Assembly: GCF_027352905.1 (NCBI RefSeq)
Contig: NZ_DAIEIF010000050.1
Location: 1 to 64,000, forward strand
Reading direction: 5' to 3'
Source: Acidocella sp.
Lineage (GTDB): Bacteria > Pseudomonadota > Alphaproteobacteria > Acetobacterales > Acetobacteraceae
Length of the DNA stretch: 64,000 bases
Each line of letters begins with the position of its first letter. The first letter of the stretch is position 1. The position numbers and the translations under genes were made by a program. Under the pieces are notes generated by a model, which did no database searches, had not been told where the DNA came from, and saw only the letters and a list, made by a program, of their open reading frames with translations. Positions 10,942-19,666 of this stretch are shown piece after piece.

Positions 10942-11314
10942 GCTGAAAACCGCCTTTCGTTCGCTTTATTACCAGCCTTCGCCGTCAGATCCGGCGGGGG
11001 AACGCGGCCTGCATGTGGACAGTTTGATATACCCACTGTTCTTTCGAGTGGACGCCTTATGACCTTTGCCCAAACATTGGCTGGACGGGCTTGAACAATA
11101 GCGCTGAGGGAAACGCCCAGCGCGGGTTTTATCAAGCCTTCATCTACCCCCAGACATTGGAGAATTTCGGTTAATACGTTAAAGTAATCATGTTGGATTT
11201 AATCGATCTGACCCCTACCTTCTAGGCGCCGGCAGATAACGTTGCGTGGATGACCGGAGCCCGTCGGCCCGACGACCGCGACCGACAACAATAACCCGCA
11301 ACTGAGGAGCCGTC

Positions 11315-12772
11315 ATGTCTGACACCGCTTCCCTCCCGCCGCCGCAGGCGCGCTTGAAACCCAATTCCGTCGGCCTGCCCGGCGCGGTCATCATGTCCGC
11401 CGCGATCATGGGCCCAGCGGTCTCCACCTTTTTCAACCCGCAATTCTCCACGCCATTTTCCGGTCCGGCGACGCCGTTTGTATATTTCGCCTGCCTGATT
11501 GCCATGCTCATCACCGCCAGCGGCATCATGGAGATGGCGGCGCAAATGCCGAGCGCGGGCTCATTTTACACCTATGTTACGCAGGGGCTGGGGCCGCATG
11601 CCGGATTCGTCACCGGGGGGCTGATGTTCCTCGCCTATGCGCTGCTGCCTCCGATCGAGGTGGCGCTGATCGGCGCTTATCTGCAACAGACGATCCAGCA
11701 GGAATTCGGCCTCAATATCCCCTGGGGGCTGATCTCGCTGCTACCCTGGGGTTTCATGACCTTCCTGGCGCTGGAGGGGATTCAGGCCTCGCTGCGCACG
11801 GCGATGCTCCTGTTCCTCATCGAGGTTGCCGTGGTGCTGACAATGGCGGTGATCGTGGTTGCCATGGGCGGCGCGCATGGGCTGTCGCTGCATCCACTCT
11901 CCCCCGCCTCTTCACCACACGGCACCCAGGGGTTGGTGATCGGCGCGGTGTTCGCGGCGCTCAGCTTCGTCGGCTTCGAGGGCGCGACCACGCTGGGTGA
12001 GGAGGTGCGCCGCCCCCGGCGCAACGTGCCGCTGGCGATCGCGCTTTCCACCCTCGTGGTCGGCGCCATCTACACCTTCTGCATCTGGGCCGAGGTGATC
12101 GGGCTGGGCGATGACAAGGTGAACGCGCTGACCGGTGCCTCGACCCCGTGGAACGACCTCGCGCACATGTACGCGCCGTGGATGACGCCGCTCATTATTC
12201 TCGCCTCGGTCTCCAGCATGTTCGCGGTGTCGGTGAACTCCAATTCCGGCATCGTGCGCATTCTCTACACCATGGGGCGCGAGGGGCTGCTGCCGCGCCC
12301 GCTCGCGCATATCAACCCCAAGCACAACACCCCCTCCAATGCTGTGCTGTTCCAGAGCGCGTTCACCTTCGCCGTCGTGCTGGTGGTCGGGGCGCTCTCC
12401 GGCGGGCTCGCCAACCCCGATGGCGGCAGCAATGTTTATGGCTATCTCGGCTTTCTGCTGACGCTGGCCATTCTCGTCGTTTACGTGCTCGCCAACATCG
12501 CCGCCATCGCCTATTTCATGCGCCAGCGCAGCGGCCGGCGGATCCGCCATCTCGTGCTGCCGGCAGTGGGCGGGCTACTGATGGTCGGGCTGTTCGCCGG
12601 GCAGATCGTCGAGAATAGCGATGCGCCCTATACCTGGATGCCCTGGATCACGCTGGCCTGGTTCGGCCTGTTCACTGCCGGGGCGATCTGGCTCGCCATC
12701 ACCCGGCCGGAGACGCTGCGCAAGGCCGGGGCGGTGCTGGGCGCGGATGAACCGGTAAAACTGGGCGGTTAA
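11315..12772 (+). CDS. APC-superfamily amino acid/polyamine permease
   Basis: 485-aa polytopic protein; AALSFVGFEGATTLGEEVRRPRRNVPLAI, STPWNDLAHMY, LPRPLAHINPKHNTPSNAV. Confidence 0.85.
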   Translation: MSDTASLPPPQARLKPNSVGLPGAVIMSAAIMGPAVSTFFNPQFSTPFSGPATPFVYFACLIAMLITASGIMEMAAQMPSAGSFYTYVTQGLGPHAGFVTGGLMFLAYALLPPIEVALIGAYLQQTIQQEFGLNIPWGLISLLPWGFMTFLALEGIQASLRTAMLLFLIEVAVVLTMAVIVVAMGGAHGLSLHPLSPASSPHGTQGLVIGAVFAALSFVGFEGATTLGEEVRRPRRNVPLAIALSTLVVGAIYTFCIWAEVIGLGDDKVNALTGASTPWNDLAHMYAPWMTPLIILASVSSMFAVSVNSNSGIVRILYTMGREGLLPRPLAHINPKHNTPSNAVLFQSAFTFAVVLVVGALSGGLANPDGGSNVYGYLGFLLTLAILVVYVLANIAAIAYFMRQRSGRRIRHLVLPAVGGLLMVGLFAGQIVENSDAPYTWMPWITLAWFGLFTAGAIWLAITRPETLRKAGAVLGADEPVKLGG

Positions 12773-12862
12773 GACCCCACCCAGCCAAAACAGGGAGATT
12801 TAGCGCATGCGGCAACGGTTCCAGGACAAGGCGGCGGACGAGGCTCCGGCGGGGGCATTATT

Positions 12863-12955
12863 TGGCGGAGGGGATGGGATTCGAACCCACGATACGCCTT
12901 GACAGCGTATAACGGTTTAGCAAACCGCCGCCTTCAGCCTCTCGGCCACCCCTCC
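12863..12955 (-). tRNA. tRNA-Ser (anticodon GCT)
   Basis: Reverse complement GGAGGGGTGGCCGAGAGGCTGAAGGCGGCGGTTTGCTAAACCGTTATACGC...GGGTTCGAATCCCATCCCCTCCGCCA; long variable arm. Confidence 0.95.
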
Positions 12956-13044
12956 GGCTGGGTTTTCCAACCGCCGCGTTTGCTCATAATTGGCCCCCGG
13001 TGAGAGGTAAAGCCCATCAAGGCGAAATAGCGAGAGAGAGTTTT

Positions 13045-13077
13045 TGCTGCAATGCAAAAATATCTTGCACCGCAGCA
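13045..13077. promoter_or_regulatory. Imperfect inverted TGC-rich operator (PhaR-like?) overlapping a promoter -35
   Basis: TGCTGCAATGCAA-N7-TTGCACCGCAGCA (11/13 positions symmetric); contains TTGCAC (13065-13070), 17 nt from TATATA (13088-13093). Confidence 0.6.
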
Positions 13078-13098
13078 TAATGTCTCCTATATAGGTTG

Positions 13099-13174
13099 GG
13101 CAGGGTGAGTTTTCTCCCCTGTTTCTTGGACGTTTCCTCCCTAAACTTGGCGGCGCTTCGGCGCCGCCTTTTTT
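13099..13174 (+). ncRNA. Putative ~75-nt trans-acting sRNA with anti-SD motif UUUCCUCCCU
   Basis: Promoter-like -35/-10, stem-loop CAGGGTGAG-TTTT-CTCCCCTG (13101-13121), single-stranded TTTCCTCCCT (13133-13142), terminator hairpin plus T6; no ORF. Confidence 0.6.
13149..13174 (+). terminator. Rho-independent terminator
   Basis: GGCGGCGC-TTCG-GCGCCGCC followed by TTTTTT; directional (no T-run on the minus strand). Confidence 0.9.
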
Positions 13175-14063
13175 ATTCGGCGGCGGCGCTGAAGCCGAAA
13201 TCCATCGCTCCGCCCAGGCGATTGGCGGCAATCATCCGCTCCATAAACCGAGTGAGCGTGGCGCGAAGGGTATCGAAACCAGGCCTATCGGTGAAATTTT
13301 GTTCATCCATGTAGAGACCGCGGGAAATTTCGATCTGGATCACCTCGACCTTCTCGCGTGGCCGGCCGTAATGGCGGGTGATGAACCCGCCAGCGTATGG
13401 GTCATTCCGGCGCACGGTAAACCCGAGTTCCTCAAAAAACAGCTGCGTCCGGCGCGACCACTCGGGGCGGCAGGCCGTGCCATGCCCATCTCCCAGCACA
13501 ATGTCGCAACGCGGCCCGAGCCGGGCGCGCGGCGTGGGCATGGAATGGCAATCCAGCACCAGGCAATGACCGAACAGATCGAGACTTTCCTCGATCAATC
13601 CGGCCAGCGTCTCATGAAACGGGCGCCAGCAATTTTCGATACGCTCCTTGGCTTCGGCAAAAGCCAGCTTGCGGGCGTAAATCGCCTCCCCGTTGCCCAC
13701 CACCCGCGCCAAGGTGCCGAGCCCAGCCGCCACGCGCGGGCTGGCCGTATTGACATGGGGAGGCAGGGCGTCGGCGAACATGGCGGGGTCGAGTTCCCAG
13801 GGTTCCCGGTTCACATCGCACCAGGCGCGAGGAAACTCGGCGGCGAGGAGCGGCAGGCCCAATTCCGGCCCATCGGCAAAGAGCCGGTCGATAAAACTAT
13901 CCTCCGAACCGCGAATCGCCCGCTCATCCAACCGCGAGGATTCGAGAAACGCCTTCGGATAGCGCCGGCCGGAATGGGGCGAGGTCAGAACGATTCCGGT
14001 CGACCACCGCGCCGGGCGGTGAAGGGTGATAGGCGGGGGCTGGCTCATGGCGGCGTCATTCAA
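13173..14063 (-). CDS. N-formylglutamate amidohydrolase family protein
   Basis: GIVLTSPHSGRRYPKAFLESSRLDERAIRGSEDSFIDRLF, LPLLAAEFPRAWCDVNREPWELDPAMF, VLDCHSMP, IQIEISRGLYMDE. Confidence 0.85.
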   Translation of the reverse strand: MNDAAMSQPPPITLHRPARWSTGIVLTSPHSGRRYPKAFLESSRLDERAIRGSEDSFIDRLFADGPELGLPLLAAEFPRAWCDVNREPWELDPAMFADALPPHVNTASPRVAAGLGTLARVVGNGEAIYARKLAFAEAKERIENCWRPFHETLAGLIEESLDLFGHCLVLDCHSMPTPRARLGPRCDIVLGDGHGTACRPEWSRRTQLFFEELGFTVRRNDPYAGGFITRHYGRPREKVEVIQIEISRGLYMDEQNFTDRPGFDTLRATLTRFMERMIAANRLGGAMDFGFSAAAE

Positions 14064-14105
14064 TCAGCATGATTGCCGCCGGGCAAGGGAAACCAAATTT
14101 CCCTT

Positions 14106-15576
14106 TCAACTCAAAGCCGGCCGCAGGAAAAACGCCCGGCGCAATTGCCCCGCCATGCTCCCCACCCGCCGGGGCGCCAGGGCGATGACGATGACGGTGA
14201 ACATGCCCCCCGCGCTTCCCGCCAGGGCGGCGAGGGCGAATGCCGGGCTGAGAGAAGGCATTGCAGGTTCGAGCGCCCAGGCCGCCAGCCGCGCCCCCGC
14301 CAGACCCGCGCAGGGCACGCCAAGACGGCGGAATAAGGGCCAAGCCTCGCCACCCGCAGCCTGGCGCAGCGCCAGCAAAAGCAACCCCGCCGCCGCCACG
14401 CCCCGCCCCGCTAATCCCCAGGCCAGCGCTTCGAGGCCGAACGGCGCGGCCAGCCAGCACACGGCCAGGATGGTCAGCGCATTCCAGCCGGCGTAACGCA
14501 GCAGCCGCCTCGTCTCGCCCAGACTCGCCAAAAGCGGGTTGATGAGGCCGTAAAGCGCCAGAAACGGCGCGGTGAGGCTGAGTAGGGCGAAAACCGGCGC
14601 CGCCGCCATCCATTTCGCCCCGAACAAGAGGTGAACGAGCGGGCCCGGCGGCTGCTCCGCTCACCGCGCTGGTGAAAAATATCAGCATGGCGATCAGGTC
14701 GAGCATACGCCGCAGCACCTCGCGGCGACGCTGCTCATCCGCCCGCACCGCCGCCAGCACCGGCAGCAACAGCTTGCGCGCGGGGAGAAAGGAGAGTTCC
14801 TGCAACACTTCCAGCAGGCGCTGGGCGACACGGAACTGGGCGAGCGCCACCACCTCCAGCCGCAGCCCGGCCAGCATCACATAGCCCGTGAGGGCCAGGT
14901 AATCTACAAAAGCGGCTTGCATCATCGGCAAAGAGAAGCGGAACCCCGCCGCCAGCGCGGCCAGGCGGGGCGGAGGCGGGGGCATCCAGCGGGCAGCGCG
15001 GCAGGCGCAGAACGCGTAAAACGCCACCCCAGCCATGCGCTGGGTCGCCAGCGCCGCCAGGCCATGTCCGCCCAGCGCCAACGGCAAGGCGCAAGCCCCG
15101 CCCGCCGCGGTGCTGCCCAGGGAGATCAGCCCGATCGCCTTGAAGCGGAATTGCGAGGCCAGCCGCGCCGAGGGCACGATGAGAAAACAGGTCATCACCA
15201 CGTTGAGCGCCATCAACCGCAGCAAGGGGCTGAGCGCGGGCTGGCCGTAGAGATGGGCGATCCAGGGCGCCGCCGCGCTCAGCGCCAGCATGGCAGGCAA
15301 CGCCGTCAGCAATTGGCTCCAGAACGCCCCCGCCTCGATCTCGGCATTACCGGGGCTGGCCTGCACCTGCGCCCCCGCCCCGCTATTGGCGGCGATCCGC
15401 ACCAGCTCGGAAACCGACCCGGCGATGGCGATGATGCCGACATCAGGCGCCGGCACCACGCGCAGCAGCACGGCAAAAATGGCGAAGCCCACCGCCCGTT
15501 CGGCCAGGATGGTTGCGAAATTCCAGGCGGCGCCCCGCGCCGCGCCGCGCGCCAAGCTCATGCGCCATACAAGCAT
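14106..15576 (-). pseudogene. Oligosaccharide flippase family protein, frameshifted near 14641-14650
   Basis: N-terminal frame (ORF 14056..15672) MSLARGAARGAAWNFATILAERAVGFAIFAVLLRVV...; C-terminal half continues in another frame (ORF 14106..14627 ...FGAKWMAAAPVFALLSLTAPFLALYGLINPLLASLGETRRLLRYAG); single-base shift at GGGCCC. Confidence 0.75.
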
Positions 15577-15590
15577 AGATTGTACCCGGC

Positions 15591-16811
15591 TTAAAGACTC
15601 AACCATAGCCCCGCGAGCGCCAGAAGCAGAGCAGGCGGCATCATCACCGCGCCCAGGGCTAAAAACCGCCAACCGCTCATCCCCACCCCCGCCCGGCGCA
15701 GCGCGGTGAGCCAGAGAATCGTCGCCAGCGAGCCGGTGATGGAGAGGTTGGGACCAAGATCCACCCCGATCAGCGCCGCCGCCTTCTGCCCCGTCCCGGC
15801 ATGCGCCAGCATATGCGCCGCCAAGAGGCCGACGGGGAGGTTATTGGCGAGATTGCTGAGCAGCGCCAGCCCGCCACCCAGGACCAGAGGGCCGCTCCGG
15901 GCCCAGCCGGAGAGGGCTTGGATAAGCCCGGCCCGGTCCAGCGCCCCGACCATGATGAACAACCCCGCCACCATGGCCAGCACGTTCCAGCTGACCCCGC
16001 GCATCACTGGCCAGGGCGATTGCCGCGCCAGCGCGCAGACCAGCCCGGTGCAGCCCACGCCCAGCAAAAAGGTAAGCAGGCCGAGCGGCCAACCCAGCCC
16101 GGCAGCGAGAATGAGGAGCATGGCCGCCCCGGCCAGCCCCGCCAGGGTCCAGCGCCCGCCTGGGGTCAGGCTTGGCGCCTCCGCCGGTATGTCCAGCCTT
16201 TGGTTGAGATGGCGTTTCTGCGTGAGCCAGAGCAGCGCGAAGGTCGCGGCGATGGCGAGGAGCGAGGCTAGGCCAAAAAGCCGCATCCAGCTGCCGAGGC
16301 GGGGCATCTGGCCACCGAAGAGGACCAGATTGGCGGGGTTGGAAACCGGCAGGACGAAGGAGGCGGCATTGGCGACGAACGCGCAAATCAGCAGGTAAGG
16401 CAAAGCGTTGCGCGCGCCAGCCTGGCGGGCCATGGCCGCCACCGCCGGGGTAAACACCACCGCCGTCGCGTCGTTGGAAAGAAACACGGTGATGAGGGTG
16501 GCGAGGCCGTAAACCATCCTGAACAGCCGCGCCGCATTGCCCGCCGCGCGCCGGGCCAGATGCGCGGCCGCCCAAGTGAACACGCCCTGAATCAATGCCA
16601 GTTCGGCCAGGAGCATCATCCCAGCCAGAAACAGGTAAAGATCCTCCCCCTGCCCCGCCGCGCGCCAGGCCGCGCCCGGCGGCAGCCCCCCCAGCCCCAC
16701 CAGCACCCCCGCCCCGGCCAGGCTGAACACCGCCTCCGGCAGGCGAAAGGGCCGCGCCATTATGCCAACTAAGCTGGCGAACACGATAAGAACGATAAGA
16801 GCGAGGCTCAT
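15591..16811 (-). CDS. ArsB/NhaD-type (SLC13-like) ion transporter
   Basis: LYGLATLITVFLSNDATAVVFTPAVAAMARQ-like, LICAFVANAASFVLPVSNPANLVLFG motifs of arsenite/Na+ permeases. Confidence 0.8.
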   Translation of the reverse strand: MSLALIVLIVFASLVGIMARPFRLPEAVFSLAGAGVLVGLGGLPPGAAWRAAGQGEDLYLFLAGMMLLAELALIQGVFTWAAAHLARRAAGNAARLFRMVYGLATLITVFLSNDATAVVFTPAVAAMARQAGARNALPYLLICAFVANAASFVLPVSNPANLVLFGGQMPRLGSWMRLFGLASLLAIAATFALLWLTQKRHLNQRLDIPAEAPSLTPGGRWTLAGLAGAAMLLILAAGLGWPLGLLTFLLGVGCTGLVCALARQSPWPVMRGVSWNVLAMVAGLFIMVGALDRAGLIQALSGWARSGPLVLGGGLALLSNLANNLPVGLLAAHMLAHAGTGQKAAALIGVDLGPNLSITGSLATILWLTALRRAGVGMSGWRFLALGAVMMPPALLLALAGLWLSL

Positions 16812-17983
16812 TTCCGCCCGGCCGCGGCGAAATAGGAAAGCCCGAGCAGAGGCATCAGCGCCCCCGCCGCGCAGACCCCGCCCCAGCCGGCATGGATGAG
16901 CAGCGGTCCGGTGAAGGCGGAGCCCGCCGCGCCGCCCAGAAAGAAACTCGCCATGAACACGCCGTTCATGCGCGATCGCAGCTCTGGGGTCAGCACGTAG
17001 ATCGAGCGCTGGCCGAGAACGAGGCTGGTCTGTACCCCGCCATCGAGGATAATGCCCGCCAGCGCCAACAGCACCACCGAGTGGCGCCAGCCACCGAGCG
17101 CGGCGATGCCGAACGCCGCCAGCACCGCCATAAGAGCCCAGAAACTCGCCACCCTGGTATGGCCACGATCCGCGAGATGCCCAGCCACGGGCGCCAGGCA
17201 GGCGCCTAACGCCCCCGCCAGCGCGAATACGGCGATGCCGCGCTGGGTGAAGCCGAAGCGATGCATGAGAAAGAGCGGCGCCCCCGTCCAGAACAGCGAG
17301 AAGCCGGCAAAGCAGGCGGCTTGATAGACGATCCGCTCCCGTAAGACCGGAAAGCGCAGCGGCAGGGCGAACAGGCTGGCGAGCAGCGCGCCGTAATGCT
17401 CCTTGGCCTCGGGCTCACGGCGGGGCAGCGCCCGGCTGAGCAGCAGGGCCAGCCCGGCCATCACCGCCGCGGAAAGAAAGAACACCAGCCGCCAGGAGGC
17501 ATAGGCGGTGATGACCGAGGCCACCGGGCGGGACAGCAATATGCCAAAAAGCAGGCCGCCCGTCACCGTGCCCACCACCCGGCCGCGCCGCGCTTCCGGA
17601 GTGAGATGCGCTGTCAGGGGAATCAGCATCTGCACCGCGACCGAGCTAAGGCCGATCAGCGCCGAGACCGTCAGCATCATGCCCGGAGTCCAGGCCAGCC
17701 CGGCGAGGATCAAGGCGGGAATCGTGGCGGAGACCGTCGCCACCACCAGGGCCCGATTTTCCATGAGGTCCCCCAGCGGCACCAGGAAGATCATCCCCGC
17801 CGCATAGCCAAGCTGGGTCAGGCTGACGATCAGCCCCTCCGCCCGTCCGCTCATATGCAGCTGGGGGCCGATCAGCCCGACCAGCGGCTGGGAATAATAG
17901 ATATTGGCGACGATGAGGCCGCAGGAGGCCGCCATCAGCCCGACCAGAAGGCGGGACGGCCCGCGCGAGAGAGAATTCGACAT
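16808..17983 (-). CDS. MFS transporter
   Basis: 391-aa 12-TM-like protein; ANIYYSQPLVGLIGPQLHMSGRAEGLIVSLTQLGYAAGMIFLVPLGDLMENR. Confidence 0.85.
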   Translation of the reverse strand: MSNSLSRGPSRLLVGLMAASCGLIVANIYYSQPLVGLIGPQLHMSGRAEGLIVSLTQLGYAAGMIFLVPLGDLMENRALVVATVSATIPALILAGLAWTPGMMLTVSALIGLSSVAVQMLIPLTAHLTPEARRGRVVGTVTGGLLFGILLSRPVASVITAYASWRLVFFLSAAVMAGLALLLSRALPRREPEAKEHYGALLASLFALPLRFPVLRERIVYQAACFAGFSLFWTGAPLFLMHRFGFTQRGIAVFALAGALGACLAPVAGHLADRGHTRVASFWALMAVLAAFGIAALGGWRHSVVLLALAGIILDGGVQTSLVLGQRSIYVLTPELRSRMNGVFMASFFLGGAAGSAFTGPLLIHAGWGGVCAAGALMPLLGLSYFAAAGRK

Positions 17984-18062
17984 GCCGCTGACTTAACGGC
18001 GGCGGCAAATTCTGCAATGCAATGCGGGGGCGATTCCGCCCCGCCGCCGGAGACGCTTCACA

Positions 18063-18899
18063 ATGGATCTCATCCACGCCGCCCTCTTCGCCATTCTTCA
18101 GGGGGCGACCGAGCTGTTCCCTGTCAGCTCCCTCGGCCACGCCGTCATCGTTCCCGCCTTGCTGCATTGGGGCATCGACCAGAGCGCGCCCGGCTTCCTG
18201 CCCTTTCTCGTCATGCTGCATGTCGGCACCGCGATCGGGCTGATCGCCTATTTTTACGTGGAGTGGATCAGCATGGCGCGCGGAGTGTTGGGGCTCGGCC
18301 ATGCCTCGGAAAACGTCTCCGCCCGGGCCCTGCTCGCCAAGCTGATCGTGGCGACGCTGCCGGCCGTCATCATCGGCGCGGTTTTGAAAAAACCCATTGC
18401 CCATCTTTTCGGCAGCCCGCTGATGGCCTGCGTCTTTCTCGTTTTCAATGCCGGGCTCCTCTGGCTGGGGGAGAGGCTGCGCGCGCGGGGCCAGCGGCGC
18501 GAAACCGGGCTTTCCTACCAAGACGCGCTGATCATCGGCTTCTTCCAATGCCTCGCCTTCCTGCCCGGCATTTCCCGTTCCGGTGCTGCCATCGTCGGCG
18601 GGCTGACACGCGGCGTCTCCCATGCCGGGGCAGCGAAATTCTCCTTCCTCATGGGCACGCCGGTCATCCTCGCCGCCGCGGTGGCGGAATTGCCCAAGCT
18701 CATCCGCCAGCATGAGCTGCACGCGCTGCTCGGCGTCTCGCTGCTGGCGGCCATTCTCTCCGGCCTGGTCGCCTATGCCAGCACGGCCTTTCTGATGCGC
18801 TATTTCAAGGACCATGATGAATGGGCGCTCAACCCTTTCGCCCTTTATTGCGCGGTGGCGGGCGTGCTCGCCTTCGCGCTGCTCGCGGCGGGGCTGTGA
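18063..18899 (+). CDS. uppP: Undecaprenyl-diphosphatase (UppP/BacA)
   Basis: MDLIHAALFAILQGATELFPVSSLGHAVIVPALL, FLPGISRSGAAIVGGLTRG. Confidence 0.93.
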   Translation: MDLIHAALFAILQGATELFPVSSLGHAVIVPALLHWGIDQSAPGFLPFLVMLHVGTAIGLIAYFYVEWISMARGVLGLGHASENVSARALLAKLIVATLPAVIIGAVLKKPIAHLFGSPLMACVFLVFNAGLLWLGERLRARGQRRETGLSYQDALIIGFFQCLAFLPGISRSGAAIVGGLTRGVSHAGAAKFSFLMGTPVILAAAVAELPKLIRQHELHALLGVSLLAAILSGLVAYASTAFLMRYFKDHDEWALNPFALYCAVAGVLAFALLAAGL

Positions 18900-19645
18900 T
18901 TCGCGCCCTGTTATTCGCGGCGCTGCTGCTCCTGCCCGCCGCCGCGTCCGCCAGCGCCAACATCGCCGAGGCGCCCATCAGCCGCGCCGACCTGCCCTGG
19001 TGGAGCACGCTGTGGCACCGGATGCTGGTGGAAAAGGCGGAGACCCCCAACGCGAAAATCGTCTGGCTGGGTGATTCGATCACCTTTTTCTGGCAACGCC
19101 AGGGGGGGCACGGCTATGACGATATCAAGCCGGTCTGGGATAAATATTACGCCCCCTATGGCGCGCTGGATTTCGGCTTTACCGGCGACACCACCGCCAA
19201 TCTCATCTGGCGGCTGGATCATGGCCAGGTGGCCGGGCTGCATCCCCAGCTCGCCATCATTCTCATCGGCGCGAATAATTTCGGCCGGGTCCATTGGGAC
19301 ACGGCGATGACCGTTCCCGCCATCGAGGCCGTGGTCTCCAACACGCGCCACCAACTGCCCGGCGCGCATATCCTGCTGCTGGGTGTGCTTCCCTCCATCC
19401 GCAGCGCCTGGGTGGATGAGCAGACCCTCGCCACCAACGCCGCGCTGGCCCGCGCCTATCAGGGCAACCCGGCGGTGACCTTCATCGATCTGCGGAATTT
19501 GTTCATCCGCGACGGCAAGGTGGATGCCGGCCTGTTCGTGGACCCGCTCCTTACCCCGCCCCGGCCCGCCTTGCACCCGAACCGGGCGGGGATGACGAAA
19601 ATCGCCGAGGCCCTGGCCCCTTATGTAAGAAAATATGTGCGCTGA
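18896..19645 (+). CDS. SGNH/GDSL-family hydrolase with signal peptide (GTG start)
   Basis: IRALLFAALLLLPAAASA signal; IVWLGDSITFFWQ, GFTGDTTANLIWRL, IILIGANNF, LHPNRAGMTKIAEAL; GTGA overlap with uppP. Confidence 0.85.
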   Translation: MIRALLFAALLLLPAAASASANIAEAPISRADLPWWSTLWHRMLVEKAETPNAKIVWLGDSITFFWQRQGGHGYDDIKPVWDKYYAPYGALDFGFTGDTTANLIWRLDHGQVAGLHPQLAIILIGANNFGRVHWDTAMTVPAIEAVVSNTRHQLPGAHILLLGVLPSIRSAWVDEQTLATNAALARAYQGNPAVTFIDLRNLFIRDGKVDAGLFVDPLLTPPRPALHPNRAGMTKIAEALAPYVRKYVR

Positions 19646-19666
19646 AGGCCAAGCGCCGCCGCAGCG

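Noticed and set aside
11136-11314. Possible IS/transposase remnant (HTH-like reading ...LTEILQCLGVDEGLIKPALGVSLSAIVQ on the minus strand)
   Set aside because: Too short and no recognisable transposase motif or terminal inverted repeats; kept only as part of the tRNA-Arg patch.
14641-14650. Programmed ribosomal frameshift in the flippase
   Set aside because: No slippery heptamer or stimulatory structure evident; pseudogene or sequence error is simpler.
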